From: Melioribacter roseus
Lineage (GTDB): Bacteria; Bacteroidota; Ignavibacteria; Ignavibacteriales; Melioribacteraceae
NCBI GenBank assembly: GCA_020724265.1
Contig: DYHH01000006.1
Location: 62,001 to 126,000 of the forward strand
Direction: 5' to 3'
Length of the DNA stretch: 64,000 nt
Part shown: positions 46,852-56,225 of the stretch, in pieces
Layout of the letters: each line of letters begins with the position of its first letter
How positions within the stretch are numbered: position 1 is the first letter of the stretch
Notes under the pieces: generated by a model
What the model saw: only the letters and a program-made list of their open reading frames with translations
The model's database searches: none
Told to the model about the DNA's origin: nothing
Position numbers and translations under genes: made by a program

Positions 46852-48117
46852 ATGGCTTCACCTTTATTAACACGACAAAATATAAAAAAATATTTACCCG
46901 GTATTTTTTTAGCGGTACTTACTATAACACTGATGTTTTACTTTAAAGACAATCGGGGTGCTTTTGGTGAAATTGTTACTAAAAGCAAAGACGATTTATT
47001 TGCTCTCTATACAAAGAATCTCAAACCTTTGCTCTTCGGTACCGAAATTACAAACGAAGATGTATTTAACTTTGCACTTTATCAGACTCTTCCAATCGAT
47101 AAAAAAGAGAATAAGCTTCTAAAAATTTCCGAAGTTGATCAGGAAACATATTATGAAGTAATACCGTCTTCTTATAAAGCCGGTACGGAAAACTATGAAA
47201 ATTTCGTTAAGTTCATGATGCTTGATGCGAATCAAAAAAACAAACTTGATTCTATTCTGAATTCATACCGCGGAGAATTATCAGAAGCAATATTTACTGA
47301 CGGGGCAAATACTTTAGCAATAAATTCCCGTATTACCGATTTGCAGAAAGCCGTATTGACAGATATTGCAGCTTTTGCTAAAGATGCTAACAAACCGCAA
47401 TTAAGTTCTCTGCTCGGAGGTGATTTAGTTTTTTTGGATTCTCATAGCTCTTATGATCTAGTCGAGGAAATCAGGAAAGATACTTCAAGACAATTTGTAA
47501 TCATTGCTCCCGATACTGCATTTACTTCGTATTTGGAATTTGATTTAGCGGTTTTGAGGAGACTCGATTCCCTTGATGATGAATGGATAAAAAATGATAA
47601 AAGATTTCCCGAAATAAATATCACAATGAAAGAGAGAGTTCCGGATAGTAAATTACCACCGCCTCCACCAATTGTTACGAGAAAAGAATTTGAAAACCAG
47701 TTTGGTTATTCTTTTAAACTTCCTTCGCAGGAATTTGATAACATTAATTTTAATAGAGCGGCGATGGATTCGCTTAGAAATTCTTTAAGTGCAATTAGGG
47801 CAGAATTAAGCAAAATATCATTTAGTTTTGATATCGATTCCTTAAGAGATTCATTTAATTTTCAGCTTAGGGCATCGGGTAAAGAATTGAATGAAGAGTT
47901 ATTCTTCGAATTTAATTTTGATAATATTAATGACATTGTTACTAAATCTTTAGAATCCGCGTTGCAATTTGAGGGAAGTGAACAAGATTGGGAAAATTTC
48001 GCTGTTGAAATTGATTCTTTGGTTAATGAAATGGTAAATAAAAAAGCCGATTCAAAAAAATTAAATAAAGAAAGAATAAAAAAGTTAGAGGAATTGAAGA
48101 AAAGGAAAAATCAATAA
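46852..48117 (+). CDS. Membrane-anchored protein of unknown function downstream of ECF sigma factor
   Basis: I do not recognise this 421-residue protein. A basic N-terminus (about 15 residues), then one hydrophobic helix (about 16-33), predicts most of the chain outside the inner membrane. The body is rich in Asp, Ser, Leu and Phe, with a PPPPP stretch around residue 273, helical repeats of the type DSLRNSLSAIRAELSKISFSF in the second half, and a Lys-rich coiled-coil C-terminus. Its position right after the sigma gene is that of an anti-sigma factor, but there is no room for a cytoplasmic sigma-binding domain before the membrane helix. It could be a cell-envelope sensor of the module. Confidence 0.6.
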   Translation: MASPLLTRQNIKKYLPGIFLAVLTITLMFYFKDNRGAFGEIVTKSKDDLFALYTKNLKPLLFGTEITNEDVFNFALYQTLPIDKKENKLLKISEVDQETYYEVIPSSYKAGTENYENFVKFMMLDANQKNKLDSILNSYRGELSEAIFTDGANTLAINSRITDLQKAVLTDIAAFAKDANKPQLSSLLGGDLVFLDSHSSYDLVEEIRKDTSRQFVIIAPDTAFTSYLEFDLAVLRRLDSLDDEWIKNDKRFPEINITMKERVPDSKLPPPPPIVTRKEFENQFGYSFKLPSQEFDNINFNRAAMDSLRNSLSAIRAELSKISFSFDIDSLRDSFNFQLRASGKELNEELFFEFNFDNINDIVTKSLESALQFEGSEQDWENFAVEIDSLVNEMVNKKADSKKLNKERIKKLEELKKRKNQ

Positions 48118-48124
48118 TTAACTT

Positions 48125-50194
48125 ATGAATTTGTTCTCTCCAAATATTGCAAAATCTCGAAAGTTGGAATATTCAATTGGTTTTTCAATTCTACTTTTTA
48201 TCTTCAAGATACTTTTTAGTTCATCTGATTCTTTTTTATATCATTTTGCAAATGAATTTATTGTTTTCTTTACTTTGTATTTTTGGCTGCTTTACCTGAT
48301 TGATTTTGTTCATACAAAACTGAGCTCACCGTTACAATTAGTGTTGAATGTAGGAATTCTTGCAGCATTGTTCTTTTTCTTTGTTGCAATGTCAACAATA
48401 ATATTTGACCTAAAAACTTTTACTCCACATCAAAATTTTATTACGTCGATCTTTTCTTTAATTATTTCTTTTATATGTTTTATTGCAGCAGCTTATATAT
48501 TCTCGTCTTTTAGAGAACTGTTTTTTCTCAGGCAGAAAAGAGATCCCAAAACATACTTCAATACGATGATCGTATTTTTTGTGTTTCTTTTTTTCTCAAA
48601 CCTTTTAATAAAGATTGACCAGGAATTCGATTACCCCAAAAACGCATTTTATATTGTCGCATTGATTTTAATATCAATTAATTCGCTTAGAGTTGCCTGG
48701 ATTGCATTTCTAACAAAGCGGCAGAAAATTTATTTGCTGATTTTAAGTGTTGTTCTAGGAATTCTCTTCGGATTTAATTTTAGTTTTTCATTAGACGAAA
48801 ATATACTTACTAAAATTTTGGTTGATTTATCACCCGGATTTCATTCAGTGTTAAGTTTAATGATGATCTACGGTACAATTTACTTTGGAGTTATTTTCTT
48901 TACAACATTATTTCATCTTCCGACAGCCGAAGCATTTGACCGTAAAGCCGAAGAAGTAACCTCGTTTCGTGATCTTACTAAACTTGTAACACAAGTATTG
49001 GATTTCAAGGAACTTGCAAATACAATTACGCAAGTAACAACAAAGGTTTGTAATTCGGATTCAGCTTGGCTTGTTGTTATTGATAAAGAAGAATATGATT
49101 TAGTTTCCATCAATAATATCGGATATGTGGAAGCGGATGAACTTAGTCTAAAAATATTGGAAAGTCTAAATGACGAGACAGAATCGCTAATAACATTGAA
49201 CCGGGATATGACAGAGGTTTCTCTGAAAAATGATCTGCGAAAATTTAATTTCAGTTGGATAGTTATTGCTCCGTTAAAGATTCATGAAAAACAAAAAGGA
49301 TTTTTATTTGCCGCACGACAAAAAGATTTTCCGTTTGACGATGATGATAAAAAAGCCATTGAAGCATTCTCCGATTATGCCTCTGTTGCAATGGAAAATG
49401 CGATGTTAATTGAAGAATCTATTGAAAAAGAAAGATTGGAAAAAGAATTGGATGTTGCTCGTGAAGTTCAATATAAAATTCTTCCTTCAGAAACTCCTAA
49501 GTATAAAAATGTTGATATTTCAGCAATGTTTATTCCGGCATTTGAAGTAGGAGGTGATTATTACGATTTCTTCGAACTTGATGATGATCAACTAGGTGTA
49601 GTAATGGCTGATGTTTCGGGTAAAGGAATTTCTGCAGCATTTATTATGGCAGAAGTTAAAGGAGTTTTCAAATCGTTATCAAGTGTTATCTTTGATCCTC
49701 ATGATCTATTAGTAAAAGTAAATGCAATCTTAAGTGAGAGTCTGGATTCTAAAAATTTTGTTACCGCAATTTACGGAGTACTAAATCTAAAAAGCGGTAA
49801 ATTCAATTTTGTAAGATGCGGTCATACTCCGTTAATTTTAATTTCCGAAGGCAGGGCAGAGAGATTTACACCAATGGGTATGGGATTAGGTTTAGACAAT
49901 TCGGAAAAGTTTTCTGATACATTAAAACAAATGGAAATTCAACTAAAGAATAACGATATTTTAACTCTTTATACAGACGGTATTCCTGAAAGTCAAAATG
50001 CGCATTTGGAAGATTTTGGCTATGAGCGTTTTGAAAATATATTAATAGAAAATTCTTATTTATCAACGGACGAAATTTCTAATAAAGTTATGGCAAATCT
50101 TACAACATTTTCAAAAGATAATATGCAAAACGACGATATCACACTTTTAATTATGAAATGGATTTCTAACAATAAAATAGTCGGGGAGAATTAA
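48125..50194 (+). CDS. Membrane SpoIIE-type protein phosphatase with GAF domain
   Basis: PP2C-like phosphatase of 689 residues that would dephosphorylate a STAS-domain protein. About eight membrane helices (residues 15-270) are followed by a GAF-like domain (about 285-420), a coiled-coil linker (EKERLEKELDVAREVQ) and the SpoIIE catalytic domain. The metal-binding aspartates are all present: GGDYYDF (near 477), MADVSGKGISAA, TDGIPESQN and QNDDITLL. Its ATG is 7 bases after the preceding gene, and its stop overlaps the following STAS gene by one base, a strong sign that the STAS protein is its substrate. The signal detected by the membrane part is unknown. Confidence 0.9.
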   Translation: MNLFSPNIAKSRKLEYSIGFSILLFIFKILFSSSDSFLYHFANEFIVFFTLYFWLLYLIDFVHTKLSSPLQLVLNVGILAALFFFFVAMSTIIFDLKTFTPHQNFITSIFSLIISFICFIAAAYIFSSFRELFFLRQKRDPKTYFNTMIVFFVFLFFSNLLIKIDQEFDYPKNAFYIVALILISINSLRVAWIAFLTKRQKIYLLILSVVLGILFGFNFSFSLDENILTKILVDLSPGFHSVLSLMMIYGTIYFGVIFFTTLFHLPTAEAFDRKAEEVTSFRDLTKLVTQVLDFKELANTITQVTTKVCNSDSAWLVVIDKEEYDLVSINNIGYVEADELSLKILESLNDETESLITLNRDMTEVSLKNDLRKFNFSWIVIAPLKIHEKQKGFLFAARQKDFPFDDDDKKAIEAFSDYASVAMENAMLIEESIEKERLEKELDVAREVQYKILPSETPKYKNVDISAMFIPAFEVGGDYYDFFELDDDQLGVVMADVSGKGISAAFIMAEVKGVFKSLSSVIFDPHDLLVKVNAILSESLDSKNFVTAIYGVLNLKSGKFNFVRCGHTPLILISEGRAERFTPMGMGLGLDNSEKFSDTLKQMEIQLKNNDILTLYTDGIPESQNAHLEDFGYERFENILIENSYLSTDEISNKVMANLTTFSKDNMQNDDITLLIMKWISNNKIVGEN

Positions 50195-50553
50195 TGGCAG
50201 ATTTCAACGTCAATGTCAGAGGGGTTGGGTCTGTAAGCGTTATTGATGTTAAAGGGTATCTTGATGCACACACAGCCCCCCAACTCGAAAACGCTTTCAA
50301 TCAGTTGATTGATGGTAGTAAGTATAAGGTTGTTGTCAATTTTAATGATCTTTCTTACATCAGCAGTGCCGGACTCGGTGTCTTTATGGCTTATGTCGAA
50401 ACTATGAGGGAAAATAAAGGCGACATAAAGTTTTCAAATATGCAGGATGGAGTTTACAATATTTTTGACCTGCTCGGTTTTCCGATGCTTTATGAATTTT
50501 ATAAAAATGAAAATGAAGCGATAGAAAAATTTAAAGAATCTATTTCAAAGTGA
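50194..50553 (+). CDS. STAS-domain anti-sigma factor antagonist (RsbV-like)
   Basis: STAS protein of 119 residues. The phosphorylation segment reads YISSAGLGVFMAY; S58 aligns with the phosphorylated Ser of RsbV/SpoIIAA. The first base overlaps the stop of the SpoIIE phosphatase and its end overlaps the kinase gene by 4 bases (GTGA), so phosphatase, substrate and kinase are translationally coupled. This is the core of a partner switch: the kinase phosphorylates it and the phosphatases restore it. Confidence 0.93.
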   Translation: MADFNVNVRGVGSVSVIDVKGYLDAHTAPQLENAFNQLIDGSKYKVVVNFNDLSYISSAGLGVFMAYVETMRENKGDIKFSNMQDGVYNIFDLLGFPMLYEFYKNENEAIEKFKESISK

Positions 50554-50984
50554 CATCCAAAACAAATAATATTAACAAAGAACTTACCGTAAAAAGTACT
50601 ACGAATAATCTTGCAATTATTAGAGAATTTGTTGAAAATATTGCAAGAGAAAGTGGTTTCTCTAAAGAAATTGTAAGTAAAATTTCACTTGCTGTGGATG
50701 AAGCTTGTACCAATGTAATCAAACATGCTTATAAATTTTCTCCCGACAGAGAAATAAAAATACTTACCCAGTTTAATGATTCTAAACTTACTATAAGAAT
50801 TACAGACAGCGGTGATAAGTTTGATCCGAATTTAATTCCTGAACCAAATTTAAAAGAATACCATAAACAAAAGAAAGTTGGTGGTTTGGGAATGTTCTTA
50901 ATGAAAAAATTAATGGATGAAGTGCAATACCTTACTCTTTCCGGTAATCAGAATCAAGTTGTTTTAGTTAAATATCTCGCATAA
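50550..50984 (+). CDS. Anti-sigma regulatory serine kinase (RsbW/SpoIIAB-like)
   Basis: GHKL-fold ATPase of 144 residues related to RsbW. The N box is AVDEACTNVIKHAY (E51, N55), the G1 box DSGDKFDP (86-93) and the G2 box GGLGMFLMKKLMDEV (from 111). Such kinases phosphorylate a STAS antagonist on Ser and bind a sigma factor or another output protein. It starts at GTG, overlapping the STAS gene by 4 bases. No sigma-B/sigma-F-type gene is adjacent, so its output partner is unknown; the ECF factor upstream is one candidate, but kinase-ECF pairing would be unusual. Confidence 0.92.
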   Translation: MTSKTNNINKELTVKSTTNNLAIIREFVENIARESGFSKEIVSKISLAVDEACTNVIKHAYKFSPDREIKILTQFNDSKLTIRITDSGDKFDPNLIPEPNLKEYHKQKKVGGLGMFLMKKLMDEVQYLTLSGNQNQVVLVKYLA

Positions 50985-50988
50985 ATAA

Positions 50989-52668
50989 ATGCAAACCAAA
51001 GATCAAAATTCAGCCTTAAGAAATCTCTCGGCGTTAGTTGATTTCAGCAATGTAATCAATTCCAGTCTCGATATACAATTTGCTTTTAATAATCTGTTAT
51101 TAACATGTCTTGGTAAATTTCACGCTACACGCGGTTGTATTTTAATAAGAGGTGTAGATAATTTATTAAATGTAAGTTCTTCGAAAGGACTTACGCAAGA
51201 ATCACTAAATTCATTCCCGGTTGTTAAGTTCTCGGATTACGGAAGTAATAAAGAATTTCAGGCTTTTCTTAAAAAGAACAGGTTGGCTTTAACTCAAAAA
51301 ATCATTTCATCTGATGGAGAAATCGGTTTACTTATCCTTGGCGAAAGAATTGACGGTTCGAATTATTCTGATGATGATATAAATTTTCTCAAAACGATTT
51401 TAAATATTGCAGCTACCGCAATTGAAAATGCAAGATCCGTTGAAAAGCTAAAACTTCTTAACCGGGAACTCGACGGAAAAGTTAATCAACTACGATCTCT
51501 TTTTGATTTAAGTAAAGAGTTCAGCGGAATTTTAGAAAAAGATATGATCGGAAAACTTTTAGTCTTTTCAATAATCGGGCAGCTAATGGTCTCTAAATAT
51601 GCTGTTGTTATTTGTGATGATGTTAAGTTAGAATTTCTTGAAAATAAATTCCAACATGAGAAACTTGAACCTGCATTAAAAGATTGTATGCCTGCCGAAT
51701 TAAAACAGGTTCTGCAAACTGATCAAATCATAAATAAATATTCTAAACTCTTCGAGCTTGGCGTGTCATTAATAATACCGATGCAGATAAAAGGGTCAAC
51801 AAAAGGGTTAATTTTGCTTGGTGAGAGGAGAAGCGGATTAAAATATTCTGAAACCGATATTGAATTCATTTCCTCGGTTGGCAGTTTAGCAATTATTTCT
51901 ATAGAAAACGCAAATCTCTTTCAAGAAGCAATAGAAAAACAAAAGTTGGAAAAAGATCTAGAATTGGCCAGAAATATTCAGCAGAATCTTCTACCGAACA
52001 AAATTCCGCAAATGAAAAATTTTGAAATCGCTAATATCAATAAATCGGCAAAGCAAGTCGGCGGAGATTATTATGACCTTATTAAGCTGGATGAAAACAG
52101 ATTACTTTTTGCAATTGCTGATGTTTCCGGTAAAGGCGTTCAAGCTGCACTTCTTATGGCTAATTTACAAGCTTTCTTGCAAGCAGTTGTTAAACAGAAC
52201 TTTCCTTTAGCCGAAGCGACTAATCTGATAAATGATTTGGTCTCCGGCAATACTACAATGGGAAGTTTTATTACTTTCTTTTGGGGTATTATTGATGATT
52301 CGAATAACGTATTGACTTTTGTAAATGCAGGGCATAATCCTCCTTTACTTATTAGAAAAGGTGAAATAACAAAACTTAAAAAAGGTGGAATGATACTGGG
52401 TGTTATGGAAACAGTAATTCCTTATGAATCGGAAACTGTTAAACTCCAAAAAGATGATTTGCTGATTTTGTTTACAGATGGTATTACAGAAGCTATGAAC
52501 AAAAATCTAGAAGAATATACAGATGAACGTCTTGAAGAATTAGTAAAAAATTTAGAACCAATTTCTGCTCAGAACACACTCGATGAAATTATCGATGATG
52601 TCAATAATTTTACCGGGGGTGCAGAGCAGTCGGATGATATTACTTGTTTAGTTATAAAAAATTGTTAG
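50989..52668 (+). CDS. Cytoplasmic SpoIIE-type phosphatase with two GAF domains
   Basis: 559-residue soluble phosphatase. Two GAF-like sensor domains (about 10-155 and 165-310; each ends in an AIxSIENAxxx or AATAIENARS type helix) feed through a coiled coil (EKQKLEKDLELARNIQQNLLP) into the SpoIIE PP2C domain: GGDYYDL (near 357), IADVSGKGVQAA, NAGHNPPLL, FTDGITEAMN and QSDDITCL, all metal-site residues kept. It begins 4 bases after the kinase gene. GAF domains suggest a small cytosolic ligand or redox cue. It probably feeds the same STAS protein as the membrane phosphatase two genes upstream. Confidence 0.9.
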   Translation: MQTKDQNSALRNLSALVDFSNVINSSLDIQFAFNNLLLTCLGKFHATRGCILIRGVDNLLNVSSSKGLTQESLNSFPVVKFSDYGSNKEFQAFLKKNRLALTQKIISSDGEIGLLILGERIDGSNYSDDDINFLKTILNIAATAIENARSVEKLKLLNRELDGKVNQLRSLFDLSKEFSGILEKDMIGKLLVFSIIGQLMVSKYAVVICDDVKLEFLENKFQHEKLEPALKDCMPAELKQVLQTDQIINKYSKLFELGVSLIIPMQIKGSTKGLILLGERRSGLKYSETDIEFISSVGSLAIISIENANLFQEAIEKQKLEKDLELARNIQQNLLPNKIPQMKNFEIANINKSAKQVGGDYYDLIKLDENRLLFAIADVSGKGVQAALLMANLQAFLQAVVKQNFPLAEATNLINDLVSGNTTMGSFITFFWGIIDDSNNVLTFVNAGHNPPLLIRKGEITKLKKGGMILGVMETVIPYESETVKLQKDDLLILFTDGITEAMNKNLEEYTDERLEELVKNLEPISAQNTLDEIIDDVNNFTGGAEQSDDITCLVIKNC

Positions 52669-52669
52669 G

Positions 52670-55231
52670 TTGAACATAAGCACATTCTTTGCAAAATATC
52701 GAACGAAGTTGAGAACACCATTCTTTTATGCTTTGCTTATTCTTGGCATTTTCAACCTTTATTTTACACTCGAGATTATTCCGCAATCTAACGATGAATG
52801 TTTATGGATACAGAAAAGAATTGATAAAGATAATGTCGGGGTATTTTTTGAGTTAGTTAAGAAAGACGGTGTTACGTGGGAAGCGGGGATTCGCGATGGC
52901 GACAGACTATTAGCAATTAATGGAGTTGAGATCAAGAACACAGGTTCAGCTCAATATCTTTTAAATCAAATTGCTGCGGGTGACTCCGCCTATTATCTCT
53001 ATGAAAGAGATGGAGTTGAATTTGAAGAATATGTTCAAATTAAAAAATTAATCAACTTTGGTTCGCTGTCCTATATTCTAACTTCAATTATTTGGTTAAT
53101 TGTTGGTTTCATTGCTATTCAATCTAACCCGGAAGGCAAGCTACAATCATTATTTTATAAGATCGGAATCTTTCTAACATTTTTTGCAACATCGAGTTTG
53201 TTGAGCGACAACTTCAACTCCAACCCTCTTTATGAATTTGACTGGTTGATTAATATTATTACATTAGTTGTGATTTATGCCGCTTCTTTTTTGCCTTTTT
53301 ATATCATATCGTTCTTTTGGATGTTTCCTAAACCGCTTCCGGTACTTAATAAGAATTTTGTGAAAAAAAGTTTGCATTGGCTACCGAGAATTATTTTCTC
53401 TTTAGTGATTATAATATCCATTCTCAATTTATTCGGAATTTTAGGTAGTCATATGTTTTTTATCCGCCGTTATGTTGATATGACTCTAGGTAGTCTATTT
53501 ATCATCTCGGTAATGACAGGATTGGTTTCACTTATTTATTCTTACACAAAACTAAAAGGTAAAAAAGAGAAGAGACCAATATTTGTAATCGTGGTTTCCT
53601 ATTCATTAGCAGTTTTAGCAATAATATATACAAGCACTTTGGCAAATGAATTAGCCGAGACGATCTTCAACAACCCGGAGTTTTTCCTGCCTATATTATT
53701 TGTTGCCGTACTTCCGCTTTCTTTCGGTTATTCTATCTTTAAGTATTCGTTGATGGAAGTTAGCGATGTTATTAAGAATGCAATCTTTTATGGCTTCTTA
53801 ACGGTATCGCTTGCGGCTTCTTATTTCTTAGTAATTTATATACTCGGGCTTGGAATCAGCACTGCCATTTCAACCGAATATCAAGGAATTATTGCAGGAA
53901 TTATTTTTGTAATCTTTGCTCTGTTATTTCAGAGTACCAAAGACAAATTCCAAGAATATATAACACGTAAATTCTACCCGGAACAATTTGCCGCACAAAA
54001 GATTTTAATTCAATTCAGCAGTGAAATACCTATGGTGGTTGGAATGGAAAATATTCTGAACTACACACAGGAAATTTTTATTGACTCATTAAAAGTTAGG
54101 AAGTATGCTTTCTATCTTAGTTCAAACGGGAATAATAAATTTTCACTTGTAAGAAGTTACGGTATTTATGCATTACCGGTGGAATTCATTAGTAACAATT
54201 CTTTGTTGAATGAATCAATTAGTTCAAAAGAAAGTTTGAATAAAACTAATATTATTGAGCATGAGGAGTTTAAAACATTATTACCCGCTATTGCGGAAGA
54301 ATTGACTAAAGAATCAATTTATACGATTGTTCCATTAATAGTGAAATCAAGAATAATTGGTTTAATGCTGTTTGGTTTGAAATATTCCGGTGCAAGATTT
54401 GCGGGAAAAGATTTAGAATTGCTTAACGCTGCTGCAAATCAAGTTTCCGTTGCTTTGGAAAATGCAAGGCTATATGAGTCCGAAGTAGAAAAAATGAAAT
54501 TAGAACATGATTTGGAGAATGCGAGAAAAATTCAAGAAAGTCTACTGCCTAAAACTATTCCAAAAATAAAATCATTACAAATTGCGGGCTGTATGATTCC
54601 AGCAATGCACGTTGGTGGTGATTACTATGATTTTATCAAAGTATCTGAAAGTAAACTCTATGTAATTATCGGTGATGTTTCGGGTAAAGGTTTGGCGGCT
54701 TCGTTCTATATGTCGAAACTTCAGACTATGATTCGCTTATATTGTAACGATAACACCTCACCGAAAGAAGTTCTATCTAAAATAAATAAATCTATTTATG
54801 AAAGTATTGAGAGAAACTCTTTTATTACGGTTGCTGTTGGGCTTTTTGATTTGGAGAAAAAAAAGCTTTACTATTGCCGGGCAGGTCATACACCTTTGAT
54901 TGAAATGAATATTAATAGTTTTACTTATCATCAATCGAAAGGGATTGGTGTAGGATTGGAAAAAGGTGATATCTTCGATTCTTCTTTAGTCGAAATTGCA
55001 ATAGACTTAAAACACGAGCACAATTATATTTTCTTTTCCGATGGTATCACCGAAGCGATGAATGAACATGACGAGATGTATGGTGATTTACGATTAGAAA
55101 AGTTACTTATTGAAAACTCAAGCAAATCTTCCGAAGCAATTCTTAATTCAACTATTCAATCAGTTGAGAAATTCCGAACAAAGAGTCCTCAGAATGACGA
55201 CATCACTTTAGTTGTTGTAAAATACAATTGA
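52670..55231 (+). CDS. Polytopic PDZ-GAF-SpoIIE phosphatase
   Basis: 853-residue phosphatase with an elaborate front end. One membrane helix (about 14-32) leads to a PDZ domain (about 50-115; WEAGIRDGDRLLAINGVEI is the carboxylate-binding core) placed outside the membrane. Then come about eight or nine further helices (135-420), a GAF-like domain (about 440-600), a linker (EKMKLEHDLENARKIQ) and the SpoIIE domain with GGDYYDF (near 648), IGDVSGKGLAAS, RAGHTPLI, FSDGITEAMN and QNDDITLVV. The start is TTG, one base after the previous stop. PDZ domains outside the membrane usually read exposed protein C-termini, so a cell-envelope stress cue is plausible. Confidence 0.88.
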   Translation: MNISTFFAKYRTKLRTPFFYALLILGIFNLYFTLEIIPQSNDECLWIQKRIDKDNVGVFFELVKKDGVTWEAGIRDGDRLLAINGVEIKNTGSAQYLLNQIAAGDSAYYLYERDGVEFEEYVQIKKLINFGSLSYILTSIIWLIVGFIAIQSNPEGKLQSLFYKIGIFLTFFATSSLLSDNFNSNPLYEFDWLINIITLVVIYAASFLPFYIISFFWMFPKPLPVLNKNFVKKSLHWLPRIIFSLVIIISILNLFGILGSHMFFIRRYVDMTLGSLFIISVMTGLVSLIYSYTKLKGKKEKRPIFVIVVSYSLAVLAIIYTSTLANELAETIFNNPEFFLPILFVAVLPLSFGYSIFKYSLMEVSDVIKNAIFYGFLTVSLAASYFLVIYILGLGISTAISTEYQGIIAGIIFVIFALLFQSTKDKFQEYITRKFYPEQFAAQKILIQFSSEIPMVVGMENILNYTQEIFIDSLKVRKYAFYLSSNGNNKFSLVRSYGIYALPVEFISNNSLLNESISSKESLNKTNIIEHEEFKTLLPAIAEELTKESIYTIVPLIVKSRIIGLMLFGLKYSGARFAGKDLELLNAAANQVSVALENARLYESEVEKMKLEHDLENARKIQESLLPKTIPKIKSLQIAGCMIPAMHVGGDYYDFIKVSESKLYVIIGDVSGKGLAASFYMSKLQTMIRLYCNDNTSPKEVLSKINKSIYESIERNSFITVAVGLFDLEKKKLYYCRAGHTPLIEMNINSFTYHQSKGIGVGLEKGDIFDSSLVEIAIDLKHEHNYIFFSDGITEAMNEHDEMYGDLRLEKLLIENSSKSSEAILNSTIQSVEKFRTKSPQNDDITLVVVKYN

Positions 55232-55281
55232 TACAGCGTACATTACAATACAACTTCCCTTCATAATATCTCATTTATTTT

Positions 55282-55289
55282 TATCTTTG
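55282..55289 (+). promoter_or_regulatory. Possible -7 element for mscS-like gene
   Basis: TATCTTTG fits TAnnTTTG and lies 36 bases upstream of the start codon, with AAAGGAG as ribosome site in between. There is no TTG 19-21 bases further upstream, so this is a position-supported guess. Confidence 0.4.
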
Positions 55290-55325
55290 CAAGACTAACA
55301 TTCTAACAAAAAAGGAGATGCAAAT

Positions 55326-56141
55326 TTGGATAATATTATTAATACCGCAACAAGATGGGCTGAAGCATATACCTTAAGTATCGTTGCCGCGATAGCAATA
55401 TTAATAATCGGTAAATATGCAGCTAAATTTATGAGAAACCTTTTACAGAAGTTATTGAGAAAAAGTAACCTTGATGCCGCAATAGTTAGTTTTCTCGGAA
55501 ATCTTTTCTATGGATTACTTCTAACTCTTGTAGTGCTAATGGCATTAGGTGAACTTGGAGTTCAAACAACATCATTTATTGCAGTGGTTGGTGCCGCCGG
55601 TCTTGCAATTGGTTTTGCTCTTAAAGACTCTCTATCTAACTTTGCTTCAGGAGTTATGATATTGATTAATAAGCCATTTGGTATTGGAGATTATATAGAA
55701 GCCGGTGGGACTGCAGGCACTGTTAATGAGATTAAACTTTTTGCGACTAAGTTGAAATCCCCCGATAACAAAGTTATTTTTGTTCCTAACTCGAGTATTA
55801 TTGGAGGGATAATCACAAATTACTCTGCAGAAGAAACAAGAAGAGTCGATATGGAATTTGGTATAGGATACAATGATGATATTGACAAAGCAAAAGAAGT
55901 AATATTGAAATTATTAAGCAAAGACGACAGAGTATTGAAAGATCCCACCCCGCAGATTGTTGTCGGGTCACTTGGAGACAGCAGTGTTAATATTAGAGTT
56001 AGACCATGGGTTAGAAAAGAGAATTATTGGGGATTCTTTTTTGACATGACTGAAAATGTTAAAAAGGCGTTTGATGCTGAAGGAATTTCGATTCCGTTTC
56101 CTCAAAGAGATGTTCATCTCTTTCAACAATCATCAAATTAA
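55326..56141 (+). CDS. Small-conductance mechanosensitive channel (MscS family)
   Basis: Osmotic safety-valve channel of the inner membrane, 271 residues. Three helices occupy about 18-40, 60-82 and 88-110; the third, pore-lining one carries the Gly/Ala pattern GAAGLAIGFALKDSLSNFASGVMILI. The beta domain follows with FGIGDYIEAGGTAGTVNEI and VFVPNSSIIGGIITNYS, then the alpha/beta C-terminal part. Start is TTG with AAAGGAG at proper spacing. It stands alone after the phosphatase cluster and ends before a bidirectional terminator. Confidence 0.93.
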   Translation: MDNIINTATRWAEAYTLSIVAAIAILIIGKYAAKFMRNLLQKLLRKSNLDAAIVSFLGNLFYGLLLTLVVLMALGELGVQTTSFIAVVGAAGLAIGFALKDSLSNFASGVMILINKPFGIGDYIEAGGTAGTVNEIKLFATKLKSPDNKVIFVPNSSIIGGIITNYSAEETRRVDMEFGIGYNDDIDKAKEVILKLLSKDDRVLKDPTPQIVVGSLGDSSVNIRVRPWVRKENYWGFFFDMTENVKKAFDAEGISIPFPQRDVHLFQQSSN

Positions 56142-56166
56142 TTTTTCTTAGATCACTTTAAAACAA

Positions 56167-56198
56167 AAAACCCGAACTCTTTTTTAAGTTCGGGTTTT
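56167..56198. terminator. Bidirectional intrinsic terminator
   Basis: AAAACCCGAACT and AGTTCGGGTTTT form a perfect 12-bp stem around an 8-base loop, flanked by A-rich sequence on the left and T-rich on the right. It lies between the convergent mscS-like and secF genes and should stop both. Confidence 0.92.
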
Positions 56199-56225
56199 AT
56201 TTTAAATCTTTTACCAACAATCAAA

